The notes beneath the pieces are model-generated. The model saw nothing but the letters and a program-made list of their open reading frames with translations, was not told where the DNA came from and searched no databases. Shown here one piece after another: positions 39,925 to 52,754 of a stretch of 64,000 nt of DNA. Each line of letters begins with the position of its first letter. The stretch's first letter is position 1. This DNA is from Oryzias latipes (Eukaryota > Chordata > Actinopteri > Beloniformes > Adrianichthyidae). Both the position numbers and the translations under genes were made by a program. The DNA lies in the NCBI RefSeq assembly GCF_002234675.1, contig NC_019881.2:13625825-13689824 (forward strand), given 5' to 3'.

Positions 39925-42520
39925 TGTTTAATGCTGTTGTGTGTGCATCTGTGCGCTTCATTGACCGGGTCGTCTTTAAATTACCCATCAAGCACTTCCT
40001 GACTGTGTGAGCTGTTTGACAGATTAACACAGTCCCTAACGGGGAAACCTGAGTTGTTTGAAAAATAAACCCTGCACGTATTTAGAGCTTTCTCAGTAAA
40101 TCTAGACTAGGACTTTTGATTTGTATAAAGTTGACAGGCGAAATTTTTGCTTGACAAATGTTGATAATGACTCTCTGGGTGTTCAGGCATGGCTAACAAA
40201 CTCTAAAGGCCATTTTAAAGAAGCAACACTGATTTGAACAGCTGACAGCAGCTCTCCTTCATCTTTGGCAGCCTTGACCCCTTTCAGAAGCTCACCTCCA
40301 AACTGGAAAGCTTCCATCCCATGGCAGAAAACTTCAAACCTCTTTGTCCCATTTGTTTGGTAAGGCTTTATTTTAAACCAAACTGTCTAATGGTGTAGAC
40401 CGTTGGGGAAAGCAGATACAAAGATCTAATATTACCCCTGTTGTCCAGCGGCTGATTATCCATAAACTAAATTTAGGAAGGCATAAATGGTGACTCATTG
40501 TTGCTTTGATATAAATGCGTTCATGTTTTATGAAGGTGATTTCTCCTCCCTAGAAAGGCCTCATGGTCCTGCCTGAAACCTCAGCTCCAACGTTAAAGAG
40601 GAGACTTATGGCTGAGCTAATCAGCTCAGGATTTTCTACACGTAATCGCATTTGGCTGCAAACTCTGAGTGGATCACAGTCAAATGAACAAGGAGATTAG
40701 ACTCCATATGTGAGAGTCTATGTGTCTGGGTATTTACGCTACACCTTGACGTTAACTCAAAGGTGCGCCATGTGGGTTTGGATGTATATTTTAAGCCCTG
40801 CGTGTCGTCAGAAGGCAGATGTGTGAGAACAGGAGCAGACGGTCGGGCCCGACTATTCCATCTGTCTCAAAGAAAGCCATAAGAAACCCGAGCCTTTCTT
40901 TTATTTCTTTACACTCCAGGACTATGACCGTAAACCACTTTGAGGATGACACATTTATTTGTCTCTCAGGTGGCTGGTTCTTTTTCAAATCATAACATCA
41001 CTTGGTATATTTGGGGACATGACAAAGCCCAGCCTGTTCATTTCTATACTTAGTTCATTATAAATCCCCTATTGATGTATTGACACAATATAATCTAGGT
41101 TAAAATTTCACAGATTTGTCAGTGTTATTTACAACAAAACCAAAGGACCAAGTTTTTTTGCTGTGAGGCTTTTGCAATTGTTCACTTCAGATTGCAGGTT
41201 TTCTGGAAACTCCTACGACGATAAACACTCACACACAGATATTTGTTTGCTTGCATGTCGTGGACACCACCAAAAGAGACGGTCAGATAAGATAAAGTGG
41301 GAGTTACTTACCTTCACAAATAAGGAATCTCTCTGTGTCTATGCCCCACTTTGATCAATCACTTTGCTTCCCTGATTATTGATGTTTTTCGCATCTGATG
41401 GAATTATGTTTCAGCGTTTGACTTCTGGACAATCTACAGACCAAAGGGGAACCGTGTGCAGATAACGTGTCACCATGGCATGCACTCATGTTTTTGTTTT
41501 TGAATTTTAACTGCCACATTTAAATCTAAGGCCAGGGATGTTTGTTTTGCCAGATTCTAGGGCACAGAGCCTCTGAACTCTGCCACAACACTAAAGTGCA
41601 ATAAAATTTGGATCGGACATAACTGTTAATGCTGAAGGAGTCATGGGGAGTGGTACTTATTCACCGAAACAAAAAGAAATTGTGTTGCAACATGGATCTC
41701 TGACCCCAAGTTTTCAGAGTTCAGATTAAAGTAAAAACCCATTTTCTACCATGTGATTCAATTGTTATGCAAACAGATCTTCCCTTTTTTGCATCCTCCT
41801 CTAAATACTTCAAATGACAGCTCACAGAAAACAAAAGTCCGCAATGTTAAAAAAAATCCAATGAAAGCCAGGAGTCACTGACTTTATTTCCCAACATGGC
41901 TGACAGAGCTCATAGTGCATGAACTCGTGGACATTTTGACCAATTCAACCAAAGTATTATCTAGACAAATAAAGTCTTAAAACCTAATGTGGAATGTAAA
42001 TTACCCTGAGTAAATGAAAGGAGACAGAGTGTCCCATAAAATGGCTGTAAAAAAGATGGAACCTAAAAAGTGGAACCTTAAAATAATAAAATGGAAAAAA
42101 AAACTTCCCATAAAGCTGCAATAAAACAATCATGGGGATTAATCATAAATAAACAGAAGGAAATGATTTGCTGGAAGGGAGAGTCACTTCTTTGGGCTCA
42201 CTGGGTTGTTTGCCGACAATTCTTGTTAGATTAAAAAATGTAGTTAGTTAAGATTAGTTGAGCAGGAGAATCACTCTGTTCCATTCAGATTAGATTGAGG
42301 TGTTGTGCATGAAAAAGCCAAAACAAGGGATAATGTCTAAATTTGATTAATAATCATTCATAACAAAATAAAAAGTGTTTCTAATTACATCAAATGTTCC
42401 TGTAAAGTCATAATCCTTTATGCTTTTGTCTCCTCTATGCTCTGAATGAACAAAGTAAGCTCATAATTACGATCATTTTGCAAATAACGCATTTCATTTT
42501 CTTTTTATCCTAAACTTTTA
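39925..42520. other. Desert, nothing recognised
   Basis: 2.6 kb with no exon-like or repeat signal I can support. Conserved regulatory elements of nudt4 or ube2n could lie here but cannot be seen from one genome. Confidence 0.4.
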
Positions 42521-42524
42521 TACA

Positions 42525-42965
42525 AAAGGTTCCCATCAACCTTTTGTTTACACTCTCCCACTAGCTGTCCGCCCCTAACAACCCCAACATTACATTACCG
42601 GTGGAACAAAAATGGGGACTGATATTAAGGCTTTCCAGGCGTAAAGTTTTGAGCCAGACGAGAAAAGAGAGACAAGGAAAACAAAAATGTACGGTTCTAT
42701 TCTTCTACAAGTGGATGCATCAGAATAGAGCAGACCAGGGAGCTTAAGGCCCACTGACTGTAGCACTCACATCACTGCGATAGGCTTTTTCCATTTCTTA
42801 TTTTTTGTCTGCTCCTGATTCACATCAATTTGAATAAAGAAATACTAAGAAATGCAATATTAATCTTAATTTTCTTCCTATACGTCATCATGTGACAAAT
42901 TCAACAAGATTATGTTAAAACACCAAAAACTAAATTTTCTGTGGGGAGAGTCTTAAACAATTTTG
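42525..42965 (+). repeat. ~560 bp MITE-like family copy
   Basis: Same orientation as 58897-59455. GTTTACACTCTCCCACTAGC, then an eroded frame around SFEPDE, GATGCATCAGAATAGAGCAG, CTGCTCCTGATTCACATC and GTCATCATGTGACAAAT follow in family order. Confidence 0.75.
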
Positions 42966-43464
42966 TCAAAAAATGATTTACGAAAGCAACAGTCTGCAGT
43001 TAAAGTGTTTTTTCATTGATACTTGTTTTTATTCATGAGATCTCCATTAGTTCCACGAAGTCTACAATGGAAAATACTATGTTATTCTAATAACAGATCA
43101 TGCTTGTGTGGTACAGTTGTCACTATAAGCAGATGTACTTTATTTTTAAATGCCATCAAGGCAAAAAAGACCTGTTTTGTGCGTTTTGGGGTAAATGTGG
43201 AGCCAGAATTTGCAAAGAAGGGGGTAGTTTAAAAAAAAAAGGCTGTCACACACACAAGTGAAAGTCTTGTGGGATGGAGTGTGAAACAGCACCTAGCAAC
43301 AAGAACACTGATTCAGAGGATTACATCACATTTGTACAATATAGCTGAAAATTCATGTCTAGACCTAGTTCTTGACAGGCACTGCCCGTCTCAGAACGAG
43401 CACAGGTCAGTTTGGTTCTGGTGAACACTACTGAAATGTTTTCTTAACCACTGTTTTGAGCAGA

Positions 43465-43902
43465 AGTTTAGCCCCGCCCATAGAGGTCGTTTCAGCCAAT
43501 CAGCTGCTCCCTGCCGCAGCTCTAATCTGTACATGTAAAAAACTCAGTCCATTGAGTCAGCGGCCATGCGCAAATAGATTCAGAGGTGGTCTGAGAGGAG
43601 TGGGGTCTTGCTCTGAGTAGAGGTCTGCCTTTGGAACCCGCATATATTTCCCGAAGATTACAATTAGCATCTGGACTCTCATTTTTTACGCGGACATCTC
43701 ATTTTAAGGAAAAGTCTGACGGGGTTTTTTCTCCCCCCTGCACCCTCCACCCCCCTGGTGCCTCCGCGGATGACAGATCGTCTCGATGCAGAAACCACCA
43801 GCAACGATGCGGCGGCTGTCACGTTAACTTATTAACTGGTATTACTCAAATCACTTCGCGACCGTTTGTATCGTAAAAGAGGGGGGCAGAACATTTGAAT
43901 CC
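43465..43902 (+). promoter_or_regulatory. nudt4 promoter and 5' UTR region
   Basis: A GC box GCCCCGCCC (43471-43479), CCAAT (in AGCCAATCAGC, about 43495) and an NRF1-like CATGCGC (about 43565) precede a long, fairly GC-rich leader up to the ATG at 43903. No TATA box is seen; the start site cannot be fixed. Confidence 0.5.
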
Positions 43903-46900
43903 ATGATGAAGCTCAAACCGAACCAGACAAGGACGTACGATGGAGACGGGTTTAAGAAGAGAGCCGCATGTCTGTGCTTCAAGAATGAACGCGAAGAGGA
44001 GGTAAGAGATCCGTCGAGTCTTTCATGATTTCTGCTCAGATTTGTATTCACGTCTTTTGTGGCCTAGTGATGCCTAACTGTCGGCACCCAGTCATTGGGG
44101 AACTAGTTGGTGAATGACAAAAGTGAAACACAAAAAGGCGCCCGGGTGATCTAAAGCGGTCTTTTAATGAAGAATTTCATTCTTTTTCCAGTGTGTTTCT
44201 GCTCGGGTGTCGGTGTTTCGGATGCAGTGTGCGTGTTGTAGCTACTGTTGCCGCTGATGCGCCCTGGGCCATCCAGTTTAGGCTAGTTTGAGAGGCACGT
44301 AGTGAAAAGGGGAGTATTGTCAGGGTAGCGTCAAACAGCCGAATCGAGAAATTTTCAGAGTAAAACGCAGGGCCATAAATCCCAGTCTCGATAATGTAGA
44401 GTTGATGACGTAGTACGTTTATTTTGAAAGCGCTTTCAGTGCATATCCTGTTAGCGCCTCGTGAGCTTACCGGAAAAGCGGTGAGCATAGGGGGCGAGGC
44501 GCTCTCTCCTGCACATTTGCTTTATTCCGGGTATAACATTAGAATTTGTTGACTAATGGGGTAAAAGTAAAAACCACTCGGCTATTTTTAAACTTTTCTT
44601 TGAAATGTAAAGTCACCTCAACCGAATAATATTTCGAAACATCCATGACCGTACAGCACCTTAACCCGCCTCCTTAAAACTTTCAAGCTGCGTAGCCGTT
44701 AATTTAGCGAATATTATTAAAAATTATATACGTGTAATTAATGGCTGGATGTGATAAACACACAATGTAAACATATCATTGAGTAGTTTTAGTTTTTTAG
44801 TTGTTTTTGTCCGCTTCCTTGACACCATTACAACAAAACAGAAAAGATGAGAGTTGTTTTTTTATTTTATTTTTGAACCTCACTGCTACCCTTCCTAGGC
44901 CCACTCTTACCAACAGTGCTAGTATTGTTGCACTACAAGAGCATACTTGTTTTTTCCTTAACATTTTTGTTTTGCTAGAAACACCCATAATCTGGTTAAC
45001 CTATATTTAAATTAAATATAAAGCAGAGCGGAGGGAAAAAAAGAGAGAAAGACAAGAAAATGTATTTTAAAGTTTCCTCACAGTTGTATAAGTTGGTTCT
45101 TTTTGCAGTTTTATCCTTGATCATAAAATCCAGGAATCTTTTGTGTATACTGCTCTTTTTTTCTAAATTTAGCCCTGTCTGACCAGGACCAAAACAAAGG
45201 GTTACACAATATGCTGTTAAAACACAACTGCCATAGTGTCACTACACAAAGTCCTGAATTGTTTGGCTGTACAACAGATTTCTCTGCATCTGCTCCCTAA
45301 ATGTCACAGAGTTTAAGTGAAGAATCCAATAAATGGACTTAGGTCATTTATATAGGCTTTTATTTACTTTGTAAAACTCTTGCATTTCTTTTCTTTTATT
45401 AGATTTTATTTTAATTGCCATCTTGCTTGCTAGATTTTGTTTTTAAACGGTAGTATTTACATCTACTGTCACAGGATGATGCTGTTGAGCATAAAAACAA
45501 TTTGTGAATCTGTTTATGCTATTTTCAGGCTTTAAACCTGCTGTGTTTACAGGTTTATCCTAACTTTGAAGCTTTCACAAGATATGCATAAGCACAAGAA
45601 ATACAAAGAAGTATAAAAGGGAAAAACTGACCATTAAAAACAACAGTTTCTTCTGTCATTTCACATGAGTAGCATTCACATAGCTGCAGGAAATAGTTTA
45701 AGTGTTTTCAACCTAAATGTAATGAACCAACTCTTTCTGCAGGTTTGTTACTGCTGCCCCCATGAAGCTTAATGTCTTGATTCCTCTAAAGATCACTTTC
45801 CTCACAGTTTTCCTAGAATTAAGCCTATGATGGGATAGTTAAAAGAAATGTGGCACATGTTGCATCTATCAGATCACCCCTTCCAACTTGGATGCATGAA
45901 CTACTGAAGCAGTCGTGCTGGAAATGACATAAGACATGGGTATTTGTAATGAGTGGATGCTTCATGATAATGGTTTTGGCTTTCCTTTATCTGTTCCAAC
46001 CCCTCTTCTATTAGTAGCGTGATCCAGTGACGTTTGCCAACAGGTGCATATGTTTCTCCTCTCGTCGCCTGGTCTGGCATCTTTCTTCATTTCTCTTTGG
46101 GGATGAGGATGTTTATGTCCTCCAGAATGTTCCTGCCAGTAAGTTCAGTTTAGGGCCGTTTCACGCCACTGTGACGACTCAAATTTCTGTTTGTTTGCTT
46201 TGTGACTCGATTTTGCACCAAGTTTTTGCGTATCTTTCTGTAAAACATGCCAACGTCATGCTCTGAGCTTTTTATTTGGTCTTGAGCCTCTTTCCAAACA
46301 AAAGCGGAGTTTCTCTGACCAGCCTCTGGCTGTAAGCGGATTGTTACTCTGGCTCTCATGGTGATGTGAGTTATTTTGTCTTGGTTCTTGTACCTGCTTT
46401 AGATTTTTGTCTTTGCTGTGTGAGGCCACTTTGCAGGGATATAAAAGTGTGTCAGAAAAAAAAACCAGAAGCAGAAAGGGGTCAATCAGTTTAAAAACTG
46501 TGTTCACCAAGTCATGAAGAAAAAATCAAAATCTTTTGAATTAGTTTAAGCTAAAACATGCATGTAGTGATCATGCATAAATGGTTGGGAAGTGATACCC
46601 TGCCTAGCAACAGTTATCCAAACATAGTAGCAGAGTTTGGTGGCAGTAAGGTAAATGGGGAGAGGGCTCTGTAGGGTCCTGTGCCACAACAACAGAGCCA
46701 GAAAAAGCTGCACTCAACATGTTAACCCCAAAGATAAGTCATTTTCAGGAATTTAAAAATACTGTTGTTGTTTGTTAAATATTTCATCCTACATATATGC
46801 CCTTTTGCAAGTTATTACTTATTTATGTTGTTCAAAGAAACAGCATTTTTAACGAATAAATATTATTCACATATATATCGTGTTGCCGAAATGCTTTGAA

Positions 46901-49900
46901 CAGAGAACCTGTGGATGGTTTTTTCTGGCCCAGAGTGAATAAATTCTCCGTTTGGTGACAGCTGAAAATGGAAAAACTGGAGCAGAGACGTCCTTTTTGT
47001 CCTCCCCGGCCCGGAAGCTGAGGAGCTTTTGTTTTGTACACATTCCACTCAGTTGACTGTAGATGCATTCACATCGGGAGTCTCCTTTAAAGCTCCTCCT
47101 GATCAGCTCACTGTGACAGACTCGGAGAGAAGGAGATGCTTGGAGGCTGTGCTGGAAATCTTTTAGTTTTAAACGTCAGCTAAAGACTTACCTTTTTAAA
47201 ATCTCTTTTAGTTGGTTTTATTGCATTCTTATCCGTCTTAAGTGCTTAGATTTTTTTGTTGTTTGTAACATTTTTATTCTTAATTTGCTCAATTAAATAT
47301 TTTTTTCCATCTTTGTTTTTATTGGCAACCTGATGGCGTTGTAAAGTGCTATAGAAATATATTTTCTATTTTAATCTATTCAATTTTACAAAGGCCTGGA
47401 CATGACATTAAATAAACAAAAACGAATCGTTCCTTAAAATTAACAAGTTGTAGCCAGGAATTAGTATTTTGTGCGTATAAAGTAATATTTTGTAGCCACA
47501 ATTATAGTATTTTGTTGACAATAATTACTGTTTTTGTTGGTGCAAATTAGTATTTTCTGGGCACAAATTGGTATTTTGGGGCTACAAATTAATAGTAAGA
47601 GCTGATGATACTATAATACTAACTAATTTGTGCACACAAAATGCTAATTTGTGCCCACAGAAGACTTAAGTTGTGTCCACCAAATGTAAATATGTGACAT
47701 AAAAATGCTAACTTGTGGGCGCAACTTATTAATTTGTGGGAACAGTTTTTTGAGGAAACCATTTGTTTGTTATTTATGTCATAACCAGGGCTCCGTATTA
47801 TTTAATCCTTTAAAAAAAGATTTTTACCACAAAAAATCACATACCGCAGAAGTAAAGTTATTTCAGCTTTTTTTGTGTTTCTCATACATATTTTTCCCTT
47901 TTTCAGCCTTTATTTGTCATATCGCCCACAAGCTTCTCACTGAAAGGTCATGGAGTTCAATCTCGCACATTTCCACCAGTTTGCATTCTGCTGATCAGAC
48001 CTCATGCTGTCTTTCTTTAACACATGGAATCTCCCTTATACAGCTTAAGGCTAACACAAGCTGTGATATTTCCCTGTGCTTGTTTAATGACCGTGCCTCA
48101 ACTTGATCCACATTTCCCTGACATTTAAACCCCATTTCCATCAGCCTGCAACAGCAGGTGACAAGGTTAGGGGAGCACGGCACGTGAGGAAAGCCGCAGC
48201 AAACTTAGTTGCCAATCGACTTTGGCCTTCAGCCAACCAGCGTTTGACCTCCACAGAGGCAGAGGATTCTCATCAGAAGGCCTGCAGCCACAATCCCATT
48301 AGAGGGTGAAAGGGAAGCTATGTGAAGGCTGAGTTTGGATTAAGTGACAGCCTGACTCCAGTGGTGGATTACCGGTGATCAGCTGCGCGGTGGAGGTAGA
48401 TGTCACCATCTGTTGCTGAAGCGTCCTGGCATATGTGTGTGTGCATTTGCTCCTCCGAGTTCATGACAGAATCAAGCCTTCATTAGTTCATAACAGCTTG
48501 TCTTGACCCTCTCATGTAATTCAGTATTTATGCCCCTGATTCACATCTTGTATCTCTGCTCGTGACAGACCTGCGTCTGATTGATTTTCTCCGTATGAAA
48601 GTGATAATGGCCGACGCGCTTGTGTCTGTTTTGATTTCTAGCACACGGGCTGTCAAGAAACCGCATCCGATCTGTACTCTGCAGCCGCGGTGTAATTCGA
48701 GTCCTCGCAAGCAGAAGGGAAGCTCTGGGTGAAATTTAGTGGCTCGTGCTCGTGCTTCATTTGCCAGCGTCATGTGACAGTAATAGTGCTGTGATTAAGA
48801 CAATTAACTAATCTGCAAACATCCAGTTTAAAAAAGTATAATGTCATTCAACAAACCTATGTAAGCTATAGCTGTTTTATTCATAAAGATTTACAACTAA
48901 GCTGTTATTTTCTGCCCCTTTCTTCCAAAGGTTCTGCTGGTCAGCAGTAGTCGGCACCCGGATCAGTGGATCGTTCCTGGAGGAGGGATGGAGCCAGAGG
49001 AAGAACCTTGTGGGGCAGCCGTACGAGAGGTGTTTGAGGAGGTAAATACGTCATTGGACTACTTTTTCGTTTTTCGTGTAGCTCATTTTGGGTGTGATGC
49101 CATGACTTAATGTGAAGCAGTACATACAATTTTGTATCTATCAGCTTTTAGATGAAAAAAACCCCTGAAAGGTATATTTATCTTTGATTTGGATTGCAAT
49201 TATTCACTCTTATAAAGCAGCATAATAAGCTGAAATGATAGATTGAAGTTATTTTTCATCAAGAACAATAATTCCACCTTAAGTTGAAGGGCTTTAAAGT
49301 AAAGTGTTAAAGTGAAGCAAGCATTATTTTTAATATTGGTCAAAAAAAATCAGGTATATCAATATAAATCAGTGCAAGCTTATTATATTAGTTAATATTA
49401 TTATATCTGTGATGTTCAGCAAATATTCTTTTAGATTTAGTCCAAAAAATGATTTAAGCTTTTTTGACGTATGTATTTAATGATTTTCTTTCAAAATAAA
49501 ACTTTTCATCTTTAAAAAAATGTGCTTTTTGTTAATTTTTACAGTAGAAATTTGTACTTTGTAATTAAAACGTTTCCCTGTTGTCAGATCAGACCACTAA
49601 CTATATGTAATTGAATCAAACAAATGTGGTTTTAGTTGTAAAATTGAAAAACAAATCCATTTAGAAGCAAATCCAGTTCATTTGTTAGTCAAGTCAGTGT
49701 GAACTTGTAAATCATAATTGAATTTATTCACTATTTTGGCGGTGATGTCCACCCCTCACCCTAATTATATATTATTATTATTTGCTTTTCTGTTGCTAAG
49801 CATCACAACTCCTTCAACGAAACGCAACACTGAGTGGCATTTCTTCATATTAGCACTAGGGGGCACAAATGGACTTTCAGGCCTAATCAATTTATTGTTT

Positions 49901-51715
49901 CCCAATAGATTGATTTCCTCTGCCTAACATTAAGAAGCCATTCTTTGTGGCTCCAGAGGGACCCCATCACCGGCGCATGCTGGCATTTCAAAGGTCACAC
50001 TGGTTGAGAGTCAAATGCTTTTTGGAGCGTCAGGAGTCTAAACCTGGCCCTTCCCTGTAATGTTGCACATTCACAGAACCGTCAGAATGTCTAGTTGGAC
50101 ACATCGCTGGCAGATCCACACTTGTGAAGTATGCTGAGAAAGAAAGAGGACGGATATCTTATGTCTTGACAGTTATTTGAGTCTGTCGAGAACATCTGAA
50201 TTAGTAAAAGCATTTCCAGTACTAATAAACTTCTAGGTTAACAGCAGGCTCTCTGCTGGTAATAGCCTGGAAGTGATCAAGGGGCTCCTTCAATTTAGTG
50301 TACGATATGATAAATCAATTTAAAAGGTTTAAATGGGCCTATAGAGTGTGAGAAAAAGAGATGATCAACACTTAAACACAACAAAAGTTCAGTTTTAACA
50401 TTTTGAATATTAAAATAAGGCTCAGTTCACTTTATTCTGACACTCTCTGTTGTTGTCATGCAACATTCATGCGTGCAAATTCATTTTGAGATGTTATTTA
50501 GCCCACAAAAAAGTATAAAAATGAACAATAAATACATTTTATTCACTCCCCAGGCTGGTGTGAAGGGCAAACTCGGGCGTTTGCTTGGCGTATTTGAGGT
50601 AATTAAACATAGGTTTTAAAATGCACAAATAAAATGTCCTTAACGTTTCTAAATTTTTGCCAAACATCAATAATATTTTACCTTTTTTTCCTGGATTTTA
50701 ACCATTTCATCCCAAAAAAACAATATTTTTCAGCAAAACCAAGATCGGAAGCACCGAACATATGTGTACGTGTTGACCGTCACAGAGACGCTGGAAGATT
50801 GGGAAGATTCAGTCAATATAGGTAAATCAAAATTCCGTCAAATGTTTGCTGTGTGTGCATTTTTATATCCCTCAGCTTGCTGTACTGACCAAGGTATGAC
50901 TCGTGTTATTTATTAAGAGGCTGGAGTACTGCCTGGTAACTATATGGGTATGAAGTGATGACAGGGAACTGTAAATCTGTGACACTGATCTCGGCTGTAC
51001 TTTTACTCAGCTGAGGTAAACTGCAGCTGCTAGAGCTGCCAGTACACAGCATATTATGAGGTGCTCAGGGAGAAACATCCTCTACTTGGATGACGATCGC
51101 TCCCTTTTATTTTCTAGTGTGCCAACCTTTACAATGGGCCTTTTTTTATAGTCATTTTCACACATTTTTATTGACAAAGCTGACTTTTTAAAGTTATTTT
51201 TCATCTTTTATTCAAATTTTGTAATTTTATCTTGGTTTAAATGTCAAATTGCATGGGTGCAGAAAATATTTAAGCAAAAAAATTCCTTTTTCTGTTGATT
51301 TGTGATGTCAGATTTTATTATAGGACACCGTTTTTATAGGATTATTATTAGTAAGTGTCTGCAGAATTCAACACATATATACATTTCAGCTGAAGGCCAC
51401 TAAAACTTAATTAATTTCAATAATTGTTGGAAATATTGAAGCTCTTTGAATGCTCAAGTGTGTCCTCTGTCTCCCTCTGCAGGCCGTAAGCGGGAATGGT
51501 TCACCGTTGAGGAGGCCATCAAAGTGCTGCAGAGCCACAAACCTGTACACGCCGAGTACCTGCGGAGGCTGCAGCTCAGCTGCTCCCCCACCAACGGGAA
51601 CTGCATCCTCCCAACTCCACCAACAAACGACATCTACCCTCATTACGGCACAAACGCCAACACGCCTTCCACAGGGACACGCTGGACTCTCCCTACAGAC
51701 AGGACTGCACCTTAG
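43903..51715 (+). CDS. nudt4: Diphosphoinositol polyphosphate phosphohydrolase 2 (Nudix)
   Basis: Cytosolic Nudix hydrolase that removes the beta-phosphate from diphosphoinositol polyphosphates (PP-InsP5, bis-PP-InsP4); the family also acts on diadenosine polyphosphates. Exons: 43903-44001, 48931-49041, 50554-50598, 50734-50821, 51483-51715; phases close to 191 residues (human DIPP2 about 180). It starts MMKLKPNQTRTYDGDGFKKR. The Nudix box GX5EX7REUXEEXGU is complete at residues 51-73 (GGMEPEEEPCGAAVREVFEE then AGV), split by intron 2. It continues GKLGRLLGVFEQNQDRKHRT, DWEDSVNIGRKREWF and VLQSHKPVHAEYL. The Ser/Thr/Pro-rich C-tail is longer than and unlike mammals. NUDT3/NUDT10 are close paralogues; MMK at the start favours nudt4. 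Intron 1 is 4.9 kb. Confidence 0.93.
44005..47155. other. nudt4 intron 1, first part, nothing recognised
   Basis: The start is CpG-rich to about 44500 (probable promoter-proximal regulatory DNA), then AT-rich. No exon, RNA gene or named repeat supported. Confidence 0.4.
47160..47386 (+). mobile_element. L2-like LINE 3' end
   Basis: Reads FSFKRQLKTYLFKISFSW, the last residues of many fish L2/CR1-type ORF2 proteins, followed by an AT-rich 3' UTR and GTAAAGTGCTATAGAAATA, the usual end. It is truncated at its 5' side. Confidence 0.65.
47387..47797. mobile_element. Foldback MITE, TAYGGAGCCC family, 411 bp
   Basis: The right end CAGGGCTCCGTA pairs with an eroded left end TACAAAGGCCTGG, followed in both arms by ATGACAT, AAATAA and CAAA. 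Both arms consist of ~21 bp iterations (left: CAAATTAGTATTTTCTGGGC type; right: the complement), meeting near 47600, so the whole can fold into one hairpin. It is inserted next to a LINE 3' end. Confidence 0.7.
47800..48925. other. nudt4 intron 1, last part
   Basis: 48120-48780 is GC-richer than the rest of the intron and lacks repeat features, so it could hold regulatory sequence. No exon supported. Confidence 0.35.
49045..50550. other. nudt4 intron 2, nothing recognised
   Basis: AT-rich 1.5 kb; the open frame at 49718-49927 has no splice support or known similarity. Confidence 0.45.
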
Positions 51716-52284
51716 CCTCAGTTTTGCTCAACAGCCTGTACAGTCTCCTGCATGAATCTACTGACTTCTCACAGTCGTGGATCACCTGTATTTAAAACTT
51801 CTAATCATAGCTGCAAGACTGACCAAAGCCGCTGGCAGAACTTTGACAAAGACTAAGAGCGGGAGACGCTTGTGAAGCCGACACCTGGATATGACTAACT
51901 CCTGGACATTTCTACTGACTCTGTTTGTGAAAAAGAAAAAAGAATGCCTTATAGAAAACTGTATGAATGTTGTATTTGGGTTCTTTTATTTCACTTAAGG
52001 CTGTTTTTACTTTGTAGCAGTGCTGCATAGCTTCTTAAGGTTAAGTGGGCCCTAAAGCACATTGGTTTGCAGAATGTCTCCAGGTATAATCCTTTTATCC
52101 ACCCATACTTGTATTACCTAATGTATTATGATGCGCCTTTGCATTTGCGCATTGGAGGATTTTTTTAAATGTGAATTTGGATTTTTTTGTACGCCCTAAA
52201 ATAATTTACTTGCATTTTTCTAAACAAATATACATGAATGTTCTGTAATATTCAGCATCAGTGAAATATTTTGGGTGATATTGT

Positions 52285-52290
52285 AATAAA
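52285..52290 (+). terminator. Candidate nudt4 poly(A) signals
   Basis: AATAAA at 52285 (followed by another in AAATAAATAG) and again at 52743-52748. Mammalian nudt4 has a long 3' UTR, so the later site, or one beyond it, may be the main end. Confidence 0.4.
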
Positions 52291-52754
52291 CTTAAATAAA
52301 TAGGGCAGATTTAACTTTTTTTGCCCCAAACCAGTAAATGATTAACCCCCCCCAAAAACTGTAAACTTTAATGAAGGTCAGGGATCAGGACTTTGTTTGA
52401 CACAGCATCCCACAGCATTACATTGTTCCACAGATTTCAATTGGATCATTCAAAGTCTGTCTTGGGTGTTATTTTGTTGACCCAAAAAAGGCCAATTTCC
52501 TTAACCTGCAGCCATTTTTTTTTGTCTTCTCACATGGTGCTTTAAAGTATTCGGTTAAATTGACATCATTGTCATCTATAAAGTGATGTATGTGCATGTT
52601 ACTGCAACAATACATTTGAGAATGGATGGGATTTCCTTATAATCTGTTGCTGTGGTCTCAAGGTGCTGGGGAACGCTTCCAAAAAAGAAAAGAAAATCTC
52701 ATTTTTGTGGACATACTGGATCAGTGTTGCCAGTTTTGAGACAATAAAAGTTTC

